Notes: generated from the letters alone by a model not told the origin. Numbered from the stretch's first letter, positions 45,827 through 57,784 are shown. The stretch is DNA of 64,000 bases from Silene conica (GCA_029255685.2 CM055315.2:33237501-33301500), one strand, 5' to 3'. Numbers and translations are program-made.

Positions 45827-47206
45827 TTTGTATTATTATTATTATTATCATTATTGTTGTTGTTGTTGTTTTATTCCTCATCATTGTTATTGGTCAATTA
45901 TTATTAAGGTGATTTTACAATTATAGGATAATAATGTTATTCATAATAGTATCCTTATTAATAAGTATATTATGGGCAAATGTTATAATTGTATATCATG
46001 CTTAATAAAATTTAAGTTCTTATTATTGTTTTACTACACATCATGTTATTAGTAATTGTTGTGGTTGATATTGTTGTGAATGTTGTTACTAGTATTATCA
46101 ATAATAATATCTTATCAAATGTTATGGTTGTGTTTCATGTGCCAATATTATTATTATTCCATATTGTTTATCATTATCATTATTCACATTTATTGTAAGA
46201 GTAGTGGTGTTGTTATTATTTTACCATGGGTTGTATTTGTATGATATATACTAGTTATGTAATTACTGTCTATAATTAGTAAGTTAATTGACCAGTGATG
46301 ATTGATATGAATGAGGAATTCATGATAATTGATGTGAGTTTGGATAGGGTCAAGTAATTTTAGTAATGCGATTGTATGGGTAGAAATTGATATTCAATGC
46401 TAATTATAGGAACTGAGTTCGGTTGTTCAAGGTGGAACATTTCTAGCAGCTGTTCGGTTGTCAATCCGCAATTGAGGTAGGGGAGATACTGGTATATGAC
46501 GATGTGTAAACTGTTCTTATTTGTTATTAAGCATGTTTGTGATATAATACCATGTGATCGTATACAGTGTTATCTATATTATTCTGTGATGTAATACGAT
46601 GTGAATACAAAGGGTCTGTGATTGGTGCGGAGATAAAGGGTCTGTGATTGGTGCGGAGATAAAGGGTCTGTGTATGGTGCGGAGATAAAGGGTCTGTGAT
46701 ATGGTGTGGAGTATATTGGGTCTTGTGATCGGTGCGGAGTTTATTTGGTGCTGGATCGGTGCGGAGTTTATTTGGTGTTGGATCGGTGCGGAGTTTATTT
46801 GGCGTTGGATCGGTGCGGAGTATTTTTATATTGTTGTCTTATTTATCTTTCTACTCAACCTCGCGGTTGACCCTGTGTATTCGTGTACACCTACGATGAT
46901 CCGGAATGGGGAGTAGATTTTACAGGTCAGTGACAGATGGACTAGGAGCTTGGGCATGGAGAGAGACATGGCATGGACCTACTTAGAGTTAGATCACATT
47001 TAGATATCGTCAGTTGTACTTTCATTTTATCAAGTTTGGAACTCGTAATTGTTGTAATACCAAGTTCAAATTTAATCAGTATTTTTATAAATTACCTTTG
47101 GTTTGTTTACCTTGTTATTCACTACCTCGGATATTCCGGGATGGTAACAGTCCTATTTATTTGAGAATGTCTTGCTAAAGGCTCTTAAATAAATGGGGGT
47201 GTTACA
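44470..47206 (+). repeat. 5' LTR (2.74 kb) of the coding-free element
   Basis: It starts TGTAATACTCCGTATTTTAT and ends AATGGGGGTGTTACA. It contains a TTA microsatellite (45776-45850) and tandem GGTGCGGAG units (about 46622-46820), the latter half with GATCGGTGCGGAGTTTATTT. A short AACCTAACCCTAACCCTA run at 44793-44810 is telobox-like and lies just after a possible TATTTAA box. Confidence 0.93.
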
Positions 47207-47209
47207 AAG

Positions 47210-47221
47210 TGGTATCCGAGC
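47210..47221 (+). other. Primer-binding site, tRNA-Met type with one mismatch
   Basis: TGGTATCCGAGC follows the LTR end after AAG. It differs from the usual TGGTATCAGAGC at one position (A to C). Confidence 0.85.
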
Positions 47222-50200
47222 GAACGATCCTCAGGCCTAAACCAAATGAGTAATAATGAACGTAGGAAGAGTCTAATAAAATGAACCCCGAGATGAAGCT
47301 GATAGGAGCCCCAAAAAAAGGGACGGTGTGAGTTAGGGGCCCCCTCACACCAAACCTGGGCCCTTTCTATTCTGTCTCGGGAACCCTATGAGAGCAATTG
47401 AAGAGTGGGGTAGACTAAATAGTGACCCTGTTATATTGTACTAGCGTCCTTACAGGAGAAGAATGAGGTAAGTGATACATGATTTACGGTTAACAATGTG
47501 GGTTGAAAGTTATGATTAATATTAAAATGTGGATCAAGCAGGATGATTGAATTAAAATTTGAAGAGTATGGATGTGTAATTGTTGAGCAATAGCTAAGAG
47601 GGATGTGACCATATGATTTTGGTGTTTGAAGCGTACATGTGATTATCTACTTGTTAAGTGATTACCGTAACTAAGTTGTATATTGTTGGTATTTGGATAT
47701 GAATGACCAGACTCATATATATTAGTAATCCATGTCTAGTGAGATGCGGAATGTGTTGCCTCGAGTCATGAATGATATATAAATATGTGATACAATGGTA
47801 TATACATGCAATGTATAAATTTTGAGTAATTAGTTGGTTCTACTTCCAGTTTAGAAATCTTAACGTGTTCTAGATGACAGTTACAGTTTGAGTGATGAAT
47901 ACATGTTAATATGGTAGTGTTTATGCCTCAGTAATATGTCAACGTGTTATGGAAGAAAAATGGTTGAGCTTCGTATTAGAGTGTGAAGTTGTAAAGGAAC
48001 TAAAATTTTTGACAAGTTTTCAAAATGTTACCTCGCTTACAAAAGCTGCCATCTAAAATGTGTTCTCTATATGAGTATGAAGATTTTATGTATGACAACC
48101 CAAGTAGATCTTAACGAGTCGTTATTTAATAGTGATTTCTGCAAGTTGTCCAATTTTCTGTCGAATCGCGGTAAAGTTTTCTTCAGACCAACTGAGTGTT
48201 TGAATTTGTTATGAATAATTCCCTTAGGATGTGCATGTGATTTTTTTTTCTTTTCCTATGATTAGTTTATTCATTATATTTTTCTGGAAACTATTAAAAC
48301 TCGCAATATAGTTGAGCGATGATTTAATTGTGATTTGTTTACAAGTGCTGCAACATGTTTATTGGTGAAATTATGGGTTAGATAAGTTTTATATAAAAGT
48401 TCAATCAATTGAGGATTATGTGATGAACCACGTCACACCCTGTTATGGCTTTAGTAACATGAACAATAGTCTTATGATAAGAATATGGATCTTATTACAT
48501 GGTAATGTAACCTTGCTTATTTCGTTGGGTTTTACATAAAATAGTTTCAATTATACGGACGTTCCTACTTTCTATGGTATGACCTCAAAATAATTATGTG
48601 ATGTTCCTATGTGATGTTAAAATCATGTTCATCAGAGAGGAGTCTTGACAAGTGGTAGAATGGAATTTAACTAGTAAGATTATTAGCACGATGTCATGAG
48701 CAAAAGTTATATAACAATTTAATTGTTAAAATTAATGGTGGTTATTTTGAACAACGTGAACCTTATTGCTATTCTTTCGTATATTAAAGGTACATCTTTG
48801 TCTAATTTCCTGATGTAATAGCCTATGACTCCGTCATGTATACTGTTGCGCATTAAAATGAATTGCATATTACTATGTTCGAGATCTGATCACGATGTAT
48901 TGAGTTATTAGTTAGTTTGGCATGTGATTTAGTGTTGTGCATTCGTTTACTTTATCGTTAAATTTCATGATCCGTGAGCTACAATTTGTGAGAACAGCGT
49001 TTTAGTAAAGGAGAGTCAGAATGTCTCCGTGCAGTTTCGAGTCCGATCTGTAGTTGAAAAATAGGCCTTTGCTTGTATTTATAATTGTCACTAACTACCA
49101 TTTCAGCGTTTCAAACGTTTTTCCAAAGGTTTCAAAAGTTTTAAATTTGTATTTCAAGATGATGAATAACCGTGATGACGCTTGATCTTTTAATAATTGT
49201 AGTAATTGTTTGCGATAGGACAAATTCTGTATTTACGTGTTGATGAAAGCCTGCCCGGATGCTTATTTGTTGCGCGTATATGAACTCTTAAATTACAAGA
49301 CATGTATTTTATTAGTCTCATGATAGATGATGTAAGTTGAGTTATACCTAAGAGATCTGGTTAACTTATTAATGCCTAGATATGCTAAACGGCCTCGTTA
49401 GTCCATTATTTGTGCATATTTTGTGAAACATGTCAATGCCCCATGTTTAATTACGTTCAATAAAATTTTGTGCTATGTCTTTTCCTAAATATGGTTTGCT
49501 TCAAAATATGGTTATGGACATGAAACGTTTTAATTTGTCAATTAATAACTATGAGCTTCCTTGATTATTTATGTAGTTGTAAATACTAGCTAGCGCTAAA
49601 ATTTTATGGGTGTGTAAGTGTTATCTATTCCGAATCTGTTTTACTGCGTAACACGATCCTACCGACCCTAATACTTTAGTATTGTTCGAAGTTATATGTT
49701 ATATGATAGTTGATATGAGCCTCTTTTGAGTACTGATTGAGTTGAATATTAGTACTTGTCCTTATATTCTGATAGTTAAAATTTTCTATTGATGTTATAA
49801 TTCTTTTGGTTGTGAGAGGGGAAAAACTTTTAGTAATTGTTTAGTCTGAGCTATGTACGAGTTCTTGTTTTATGGCGTACACGTTCGTGTTTTATGAATA
49901 GTGGAATGATGAGTATGTATACAAGTATGTCAATGAACTTTGAAGGTAAGTACGGATGAGATTGAGTTGATAAGGTCGGTTTGGTATAGCAGTTTCATAA
50001 ATGGAATATTTGACGATATTGATATTGAGTTTGGGATGAGAATGGGTTGCTTGTTTAAGTTATGAGTTATTAGACCGTTGTGCCACGTGGTGTCTACGGT
50101 CCAGTATGACCTTGGTTGTCGAGTTCTATTCTGAGTTTGAAATAAATATTGAGATGGATATATTGAATTGCGGTCTTATGAGATAGAGTAATGAGTAAGA

Positions 50201-50657
50201 CGGTGTCAGAGGCTAGAAACGTTATACTGAGGTTACGGGGACGTAACCATGTTTTAAGGAGGGTAGGATTGTAAAATCTTAATGATCTTATGGTATGAAT
50301 TGTTGTTATGACATGGTTATTTGGTATGTTGTGATTGTTGAATACATTTGATAATCCTGATTACTTATGTTCTGCATGTTATTGTGTTATGACATGGTTA
50401 TTTGGTATGTTGTGATTGTTGAATACATTTGATAATCCTGATTACTTCTAATCTGCATTTTATTGTGTTCCGTGATGTACCCTTAATTTGGTGGTACGTT
50501 AAACTTTGGGGACAAAGTTTTTTTTTAAGTAGGGTAGAATGTGACAACTCGCGAATTGAAGTAAAGTACTTTTACTAGTATTTGAAGTTAGGTGGCGTTT
50601 AGTTGTTGACCACGGGATGGTGAACTTCGCGACGAAGTTCATTTTAAGGGGGAAGAC
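47222..50657 (+). other. Internal domain of the LTR element, non-coding
   Basis: No open frame above about 60 codons occurs on either strand across roughly 3.4 kb. AT-rich sequence predominates. The features visible are an 81-bp tandem duplication (50305-50385 and 50386-50467), the hairpin GAACTTCGCGACGAAGTTC (50622-50640) and the polypurine tract TTTTAAGGGGGAAGAC (50642-50657). Confidence 0.8.
50305..50467 (+). repeat. 81-bp tandem duplication inside the LTR element
   Basis: GTTATGACATGGTTATTTGG and the bases that follow through GATTACTT are repeated with period 81; the units differ only near their 3' ends (ATGTTCTGCATG against CTAATCTGCATT). Confidence 0.9.
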
Positions 50658-51979
50658 TGTAATACTCCGTATTTTATCATATTTTATTTTAATGGGTCAT
50701 ATTATCTGAGTTTGACGCGTGATATTTATTCGAATGTTTTAGAGCGATGGTTAATTTATCGTATAAGTTTCTAGTATTTTTGTATAAGAATAGTGAAGTG
50801 TCGGGTACGGGTTTTAATATCGAGTCACACCCTAGTCGTGCTTGAAGGCTTAGGGATGCGTGCAAGGGTGTCAATTGGGCCTCGGGGTGCGTGTTAAGAG
50901 TTGAACAGCCCAACTCGACATAACACTCAGCTACTAACACAACAAATTGTATCTCCTACCCCCATATTTAAGCCCTCGAAAACCTAACCCTAACCCTACC
51001 CCGCCTCTCACTCTCACATACTTTCACTGCCGCCACATCAAGGAGTAAGTACAAGGATTACACGGTGGCTTAGGGGTGGTCTAGGGTGGCTCGATACGAC
51101 TGGGAAATAGGTACGTTCACCAACGTTCAAACAGTAGCAGTTTCCTTCCTCTTTTGATTTCGAATTTCTAATCGTGTATGTTGTTATATAATCTGATCCT
51201 TTGGTTAAGATTTATCTATGAGGTTAGTAGATAGGTTTTGGACCCTTGTGATGTCGTTGTTGACCACCGTTGACCGTCGTTTAGGGTTAGTTATCACCGT
51301 GTCAGAATTCGAATCAGAACATATAAGAACAGAGTCATGAGCAGTCGGGTTTGCAATCTGTTTCGAATGGGTTTTCTGTGGTGTTTTAGTTAGAGGTTGG
51401 GAGATGTAAGGAAGGGGTAGTAAGGGTGTTGGGATAGGTGTTCTCATGGTGGTTCGTGGGGTTCATGACGGGTTTAATATTAGGTTTCGTTTGAGGTGTC
51501 TGCATCGTGTCAGAACAGAGGGAGCAGAATATGTCGTGGGTGTTGGTTAAAGCGGTTGCTGTTGGTATTTCTGTGGTGTCGACAGCCACTGCCTTTGTCT
51601 CTGGAACCACCAGGGCTCAGAGGTAAGCCTGGTGGTGCCACAAGAGAAGGTGGTGGTCGTGTATGGTGTTTGGTGCGGTGTTTGTGAAGGGGGTTGGTAT
51701 AGGGTCTGTGTCGTTACCAAATAGCTGCTGGTGGGTGTTGTTGTTCGTGTTTTAGGATTAGTTTTGAGGGCTGGTTGGGACATGGATAGTGTTGTGGTCA
51801 GGGGTAGTAGTTACACCGCGGGTCAGGGGTCTCAACCATGTTGGTGCGGTGGTGGTACGGGCTGTAGAAGGGGGTCGAAGGGGGCTGCGAAGTGGGCTGT
51901 GCGAGGACTGTGTAGGCTGGTTGTTTGCTATGCTTGTCACGTTTTCACCTTTGATAGGATTTATTATCATTATTACTTT

Positions 51980-52016
<37 letters not shown>

Positions 52017-53399
52017 TTTGTATTATTATTATTATTATCATTATTGTTGTTGTTGTTGTTGTTTTATTCATCATCATTGTTATTGGTCAATTATTATTAA
52101 GGTGATTTTACAATTATAGGATAATAATGTTATTCATAATAGTATCCTTATTAATAAGTATATTATGGGCAAATGTTATAATTGTATATCATGCTTAATA
52201 AAATTTAAGTTCTTATTATTGTTTTACTACACATCATGTTATTAGTAATTGTTGTGGTTGATATTGTTGTGAATGTTGTTACTAGTATTATCAATAATAA
52301 TATCTTATCAAATGTTATGGTTGTGTTTCATGTGCCAATATTATTATTATTCCATATTGTTTATCATTATCATTATTCACATTTATTGTAAGAGTAGTGG
52401 TGTTGTTATTATTTTACCATGGGTTGTATTTGTATGATATATACTAGTTATGTAATTACTGTCTATAATTAGTAAGTTAATTGGCCAGTGATGATTGATA
52501 TGAATGAGGAATTCATGATAATTGATGTGAGTTTGGATAGGGTCAAGTAATTTTAGTAATGCGATTGTATGGGTAGAAATTGATATTCAATGCTAATTAT
52601 AGGAACTGAGTTCGGTTGTTCAAGGTGGAACATTTCTAGCAGCTGTTCGGTTGTCAATCCGCAATTGAGGTAGGGGAGATACTGGTATATGACGATGTGT
52701 AAACTGTTCTTATTTGTTATTAAGCATGTTTGTGATATAATACCATGTGATCGTATACAGTGTTATCTATATTATTCTGTGATGTAATACGATGTGAATA
52801 CAAAGGGTCTGTGATTGGTGCGGAGATAAAGGGTCTGTGATTGGTGCGGAGATAAAGGGTCTGTGTATGGTGCGGAGATAAAGGGTCTGTGATATGGTGT
52901 GGAGTATATTGGGTCTTGTGATCGGTGCGGAGTTTATTTGGTGCTGGATCGGTGCGGAGTTTATTTGGTGTTGGATCGGTGCGGAGTTTATTTGGCGTTG
53001 GATCGGTGCGGAGTATTTTTATATTGTTGTCTTATTTATCTTTCTACTCAACCTCGCGGTTGACCCTGTGTATTCGTGTACACCTACGATGATCCGGAAT
53101 GGGGAGTAGATTTTACAGGTCAGTGACAGATGGACTAGGAGCTTGGGCATGGAGAGAGACATGGCATGGACCTACTTAGAGTTAGATCACATTTAGATAT
53201 CGTCAGTTGTACTTTCATTTTATCAAGTTTGGAACTCGTAATTGTTGTAATACCAAGTTCAAATTTAATCAGTATTTATATAAATTACCTTTGGTTTGTT
53301 TACTTTGTTATTCACTACCTCAGATATTCCGGGATGGTAACAGTCCTATTTATTTGAGAATGTCTTGCTAAAGGCTCTTAAATAAATGGGGGTGTTACA
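50658..53399 (+). repeat. 3' LTR of the coding-free element
   Basis: Collinear copy of 44470-47206 with offset 6188-6193, ending GTGTTACA at 53399, then the TSD CCCTC. Differences are single substitutions and microsatellite length changes. Confidence 0.95.
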
Positions 53400-53404
53400 C
53401 CCTC

Positions 53405-55491
53405 TGACTGGGAGTAGTGGGAAACTTGGGACGAATACCCTCATAAGCAAGACCAATAGAGAAATGGCCATTTTGCTCACACTGATGCAGAAAAGTTTTA
53501 GCCCCCTCAGTGGAACCAGTGTACTCCATAAGCCACTTGCGTACCTGTTGAATGCCTCTAATGCTTTCAGCATGAAGATCAGAGATAGAAGCTTCCCAGA
53601 TGGAAACTTGCTAGAAAACATAATGTTGCAGCCAAGAAACCCAGATATTAGGATGTTGTTTGTCAATTTGCCACAACTGTTTAAGTAGGCAAGCTCTATT
53701 CCAAGCTAAGAGGTTCTTAATTTGGAACCCTCCTTCACTCCAAGCAGCACAAATGCTATACTAGTTCTTAAATATCATCCTTCTCTTCTTCGGAGAACCT
53801 CCCCAGAAGAGGTTTCGACTAAGTTTATCAATTTCATTGCAAATGTTGACAGTTAGTTTTAGGCAAGAGCACCAGAAGTTGTTAACTCCAAAGATGGCAG
53901 ACTGAATTATCTGTAATTTGCCAGCATAAGACAGTTCTTGAGATGAGGTTTTTTGCAAAACCAACTGTAACTTGTTTAGAAGAGGCTCATACATGCCTTT
54001 CTGGAGCCTTGAAGAACTGATTGGAATGCTCAGATATCTGAATGGGAAGCTCCCCTCGGTCAGACCAGAAGTTGAGAGTATCTGATTCTTAACCAAATCT
54101 GTGACCCCTCCTAAGTAAATTTCAGTTTTGTCAAGATTTGCTTTCAACCCTGACCATCGTGAAAAGTCTTGAAGGATATGAGTAGCTGCAGTAACAGAGG
54201 GCAAATCTCCTCGACAGAAGATCATCAAGTCATCTGCAAATATGAGATGAATAAGCCTTGTTTTGACACATTTTGGATGGAAAGATACCTGGGCCTGCTG
54301 ACACATTTTCCTGAGCATTCGAGATAAAATTTCCATGCTCAATACAAAGAGGTAAGGGGATAGAGGATCCCCTTGCCTGACACCACTCTTCCCCTTAAAA
54401 AACCCTCTATTATACCCATTGATTTTAACACTGAACCATGACCCACTGATGCAACTCATGATCCAATTGGTAAAGATGAGAGGGGAATTAAACCCCCTAA
54501 GGATCTGATGAAGGAAATCCCATTGAAAGGTGTCAAAGGCTTTAGTGATATCAACCTTGATTATGCCTCTAGGTGAAATTCCTTTTCTTCCATAAGCTTT
54601 AACCAAACTCTGGGTAAGCATAACATTGTCAAAGAGACTTCTTCCTTGTATAAATGCTGCTTGCTCTTTCCCAATCAACTGAGGCAGATAAATTTTCATT
54701 CTGTTAGCAATAATTTTGCTTATGGTCTTATAAATGATGGAACAGCAAGAGATTGGTCTAAAATCTTTAACAGATTGGACCACAGGTTTCTTGGGAATCA
54801 GATGGATAAGAGTGATGTTGGCCTGTTTGGGAAGGAAGCCTTTCTCAAAAAAATCAGAGACTGCCTTGCAAAAATCCTTCTTGACAACACCCCAGGCTGC
54901 CTTGAAAAATCCAGAAGAGAAGCCATCCACTCCTGGGCTTTTATTAGAATCAATAGAGAAAAGAGCTACCTTTATTTCATCATAACAGATAGGATGAATA
55001 AGTGAGGCATGGTCTGCAGCAGAAAGACATGAACCAGAACTGAAGATTTCTGGGTCAATATTAGCTACTGCAGTGGCCTAACCTAGTTGATTTTGGAAAT
55101 AGTCAATAAAGGCCTGGTCTACCTGAGAGAGACCTGTATAAGTTACACCTGATAGGTCTTGAATGGATCCTATAAGCTGCTGCTGATGTCTGGCTTTAAT
55201 TTTTGCAAAAAAGTATCTGGAATTTGTATCATTATGCTTAATGTCTCGAATTTTAGCACGCTGTGTAAGAATACTTGCTTCTGCCTTCTTGAGATTGATC
55301 AAATGCTTAGAGAGAACCAGATCAGAGTGAATAAGAGCAGGAGATAGGGGGTTCTGCATTAAGTCGGCATAACAGGTACTTAAAGTTGTCTGAGTCTCTT
55401 CAATCCGCTTGTGAATGTTAGAGAATTGCGTACTATGCAGAGCTTTTAGCTTTACCTTGACTGCCTTTAACTTCCCCGTCAGTCTATACAT
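53405..55491 (-). pseudogene. LINE ORF2 reverse-transcriptase region with nonsense codons
   Basis: The frame runs from 55491 (MYRLTGKLKAVKVKLKALHS) through a TAG at 55080-55078 into the RT domain. Counting from 54930: FRPISCCSIIYKTISKIIAN (57-76), D127 in KVDITKAFD, RQGDPLSPYLF (185-195) and FADD (231-234). A second TAG at 53763-53761 sits where W is expected (FKN-stop-YSICAAWSEGGFQI). A third, near 53614, follows WLQHYVF. The frame then continues (GAKTFLHQCEQNGHFSIGLA) to the LTR insertion at 53404. ORF2 would nick DNA and copy the LINE RNA, but the endonuclease is missing and the stops make it inactive. Confidence 0.9.
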
Positions 55492-55493
55492 AG

Positions 55494-55963
55494 ACTAATT
55501 TACTATCTCACAATTAAATTATGGTCAAGCCAAATCATATGTCATGCCGTACCCATGTGACGTTTTTCTAACCATGTGACATTGCCAACGTGATATTTTT
55601 TTTGCTTACATTTTAATAGTATTGTATAGATATCATATACCCTCTAACTTTATTTTACATATAATTATAATCTAGTTTATTTTCATAAGGTTATTTAAAT
55701 AAACCATAGTATTAATTTTACAATACCGTACGGCTTGTATAAAACTGGTTATAGAAGAAAAAAATCAATTTTATTTTTCAATCAATTACTTGATCCTCAA
55801 TTGCAATTTGCAACCGTACATTAATTAATAACACGTGAACATCCAGTGTCCTTATAATATAATTCCCTCTTCCTTCCTCCTTGAATTAATAATCTCTATT
55901 TCTTTCTATATTTGTTTTTCATTCCTTTAAACAATTTAAAACTGAAAAGAAACAAAAAAAACA
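55494..55963 (+). promoter_or_regulatory. Promoter and 5' leader of the carboxylesterase gene
   Basis: Upstream of the ATG at 55964 there is a TATA-like CTTATAATATAA (55851-55862), a G-box/ABRE core CACGTG (55832-55837), and a pyrimidine-rich then A-rich leader ending in AAAAAAAACAATGG, a favourable plant start context. The G-box suggests abscisic-acid, light or stress control, which is inference. The LINE begins immediately upstream, so the undisturbed promoter is less than 500 bp. Confidence 0.6.
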
Positions 55964-56896
55964 ATGGAAGTTGAACGCACATCAGAAGTACTCCATGACT
56001 TCTCTCCTCGTATTAAAGTCTATAAAAACGGTACTGTTGAAAGACTCCACCAAGACGACATCGTTCCACCTTCTTACGACCCAAAACGCCGCGTTCATTC
56101 CAAAGACGTTACAACACCTCTAGGTATTTCTGCCCGCATTTACATGCCCGATAACGTATCAGAAATTACCAAACTACCTCTCTTGATCTACATCCATGGT
56201 GGTGCCTTCTGCCTCTACTCATCTTCCTCCTCAATTTACCATAATTACCTAAATTCATTGGTTTCCGAAGCACACGTTATCGTGGTATCACCTAATTACC
56301 GTCTTGCTCCCGAATTTCCCATTCCCGTCTGTTACGAAGATTCATGGGACGTGACCCAATGGGTCGCATCCCATGCACATGGGAACGGGTCTGACCCGTG
56401 GCTGAACCAATTCGCCGACTTCGACCGTGTGTATTTCGGTGGAGACAGTGCGGGTGCGAACATTGCCCACGAGATGGTAATCCGGGCCGGGTTGGATGAG
56501 GGGCTCGGGCCTAAGGCCCGAGTAGCAGGACTTGCCCTAGTCCATCCATTTTTCGGGGAGGACGGGGCGAATCCGCTGTGGGAATTCTTATGCCCGACGA
56601 CGGATGTGGAACGAGATGTTAGGTTGGATCCGGGTTTGGATCCGGGGCGGTTAAGAAGGGAACTCCAGTGTGGGAGGGTTCTGGTATGTGTGGGTGAGAA
56701 GGATTTCCTAAAGAGGAAAGCCGTGAGATACTATGAGTTATTAAAGGAAAGAGGTGATTGGAAGGGGGAAATTACAAAGTGGGAGACTCAAGGAAGAGGG
56801 CATGTCTTTCATCTTTATAAACCTGAATGTGAAGAAGCTAAGGAGCTTTTGAAATGTGTTGCTACGTTCATTGGTAAACCATGTTTGCAATTTTAG
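55964..56896 (+). CDS. Carboxylesterase, plant CXE family (alpha/beta-hydrolase fold 3)
   Basis: A single-exon 310-residue protein. The oxyanion-hole motif is HGGAF (H78-F82, where most relatives have HGGG), the nucleophile is S162 in GGDSAGANIAHE, and the acid and base are probably D247 (GEKDFLK) and H280 (GRGHVFHLY). Residues 44-50 (VHSKDVT) begin the usual VxSKDV start of the fold. This enzyme family hydrolyses small esters in the cytosol; plant members include general CXEs, 2-hydroxyisoflavanone dehydratases and, more distantly, the GID1 gibberellin receptors. The intact catalytic set argues for an active esterase and against a receptor. It is slightly shorter than typical members (about 320-340). 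Substrate unknown. No signal peptide or membrane segment is seen. It is GC-richer than the flanks and the only clear host gene here. Confidence 0.95.
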   Translation: MEVERTSEVLHDFSPRIKVYKNGTVERLHQDDIVPPSYDPKRRVHSKDVTTPLGISARIYMPDNVSEITKLPLLIYIHGGAFCLYSSSSSIYHNYLNSLVSEAHVIVVSPNYRLAPEFPIPVCYEDSWDVTQWVASHAHGNGSDPWLNQFADFDRVYFGGDSAGANIAHEMVIRAGLDEGLGPKARVAGLALVHPFFGEDGANPLWEFLCPTTDVERDVRLDPGLDPGRLRRELQCGRVLVCVGEKDFLKRKAVRYYELLKERGDWKGEITKWETQGRGHVFHLYKPECEEAKELLKCVATFIGKPCLQF

Positions 56897-56916
56897 ATTA
56901 TGGTTAATTAGATTTA

Positions 56917-57098
56917 CGCAAATTCTTATTTCAAACCGTCATTATCCGTCTTAAATGTGAGACGAGTCAAATACATACCCAATCGCTTTACTCGTTACCT
57001 AAAAAATGGCAAATTTTTTTGTCTTTATTACATATTTGGTAGTATTTGACTCGTCTTACACTTAATACGGATAATATCCACGTTAAGCAAGACTTGCG
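56917..57098. mobile_element. Tourist-like MITE (182 bp), 20 bp after the esterase stop
   Basis: CGCAAATTCTTATTTCAAAC...and the right end GCAAGACTTGCG form imperfect inverted ends flanked by TTA (56914-56916, 57099-57101). Inner arms GTCTTAAATGTGAGACGAGT and ACTCGTCTTACACTTAATAC pair well, so the RNA would fold. Copies at 34023-40201 and 62478-62662. It must lie in the esterase's 3' untranslated region or replace its polyadenylation signal. Confidence 0.8.
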
Positions 57099-57101
57099 TT
57101 A

Positions 57102-57487
57102 AATTTAAGGCTTCTTTAAATTTATACCTTAAAATTAAGGTAAAAAATTCACACAAATTATTCATTGGAAACCGAAAAAATAATTTATTGACTAAATTGA
57201 GTACTTATTCAATTCTATACACAGTTAGACACGAGGGGATGAGATTGAAGTCAATGTATCTGATGTTCTTAACTTCTTATTTCGCTATTTGTATTAGGAA
57301 TCAATTTACGGGTTGAAATGTCGAATCCTATTATCGATTATATGAGTATTAGACATTAAAGAGAATTATTTTCCTTGGGAATTTAATTATTGCATCTTTA
57401 CTTGTACTGTATGTTGTTATCAATGCTTTGTAACATGAAAAAACAAGTTACTAATGCTTTTAGTACGTTTTTAATAAGCGTAATTTA
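57102..57487. other. AT-rich intergenic DNA, no gene seen
   Basis: No frame, repeat or transposon end was found in this stretch, which probably includes the end of the esterase transcript. Confidence 0.4.
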
Positions 57488-57708
57488 GGCCCCGGTCTTT
57501 CTAACTTAATTTCAGCTCTTTCAGTTTCTCTTCGTTGTATTACGTTAAATTTTATTTACGTTCAATGAATTATGTTCAATTAATATCTTCACAAAATTAG
57601 CTTTTAATTCAACTAAATTCACTTCAACTCGGTTCCACTTAATTTAGTTCAATTAAGCTCTACTTTAATTAATTCAATTCAGCTCATTTCAGCGAAAATA
57701 ACAGAGCC
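57488..57708. mobile_element. Candidate Tourist/PIF-like MITE (221 bp)
   Basis: GGCCCCGGTCTTTCTAACTT at the left and TAACAGAGCC at the right are imperfect inverted ends, with TTA on both sides. The interior repeats AATTCAGCTC-like words. Weak ends make this tentative. Confidence 0.5.
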
Positions 57709-57784
57709 TTAGTACGTATGCGTAACTTAAGTCTTGTATATGAGGCATCATACTTAAATCCTCGGTTTAAACCATTGTTGCATC

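Larger units (their letters stand above)
44470..53399 (+). mobile_element. Coding-free gypsy-type LTR retrotransposon (LARD-like), TSD CCCTC
   Basis: CCCTC at 44465-44469 and 53400-53404 flanks an 8930-bp element with two LTRs (44470-47206, 50658-53399), a PBS (47210-47221), and a hairpin plus polypurine tract (about 50621-50657). The internal 3.4 kb holds no frame with gag, protease, RT or integrase similarity. The LTRs differ by roughly 19 substitutions in 2.74 kb by eye (about 0.7%), so it moved recently and must have used proteins of a related element. The LTR architecture and the pre-PPT hairpin match the chromovirus at 10338-18725, a likely helper family (inference). Confidence 0.92.
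43871..55493 (-). mobile_element. L1-type LINE, 5'-truncated, split by an LTR retrotransposon
   Basis: Two minus-strand parts (55493-53405 and 44464-43871) join exactly across the LTR element: ORF2 RT in the first, the reverse-transcriptase zinc-binding region and 3' end in the second. The 3' end has the plant L1 signature TTGAATATAATGAGAAATAG and an AAATAAATAATAATAATAA tail (43871-43892). The endonuclease part of ORF2 is absent, consistent with 5' truncation. I did not find a clear target duplication. Confidence 0.88.

Noticed and set aside
45258..45912. Overlapping frames on both strands in the LTR (repeated at 51386-52105)
   Set aside because: They occur identically in both LTRs, run into the TTA microsatellite and show no domain. 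They reflect locally higher GC content.
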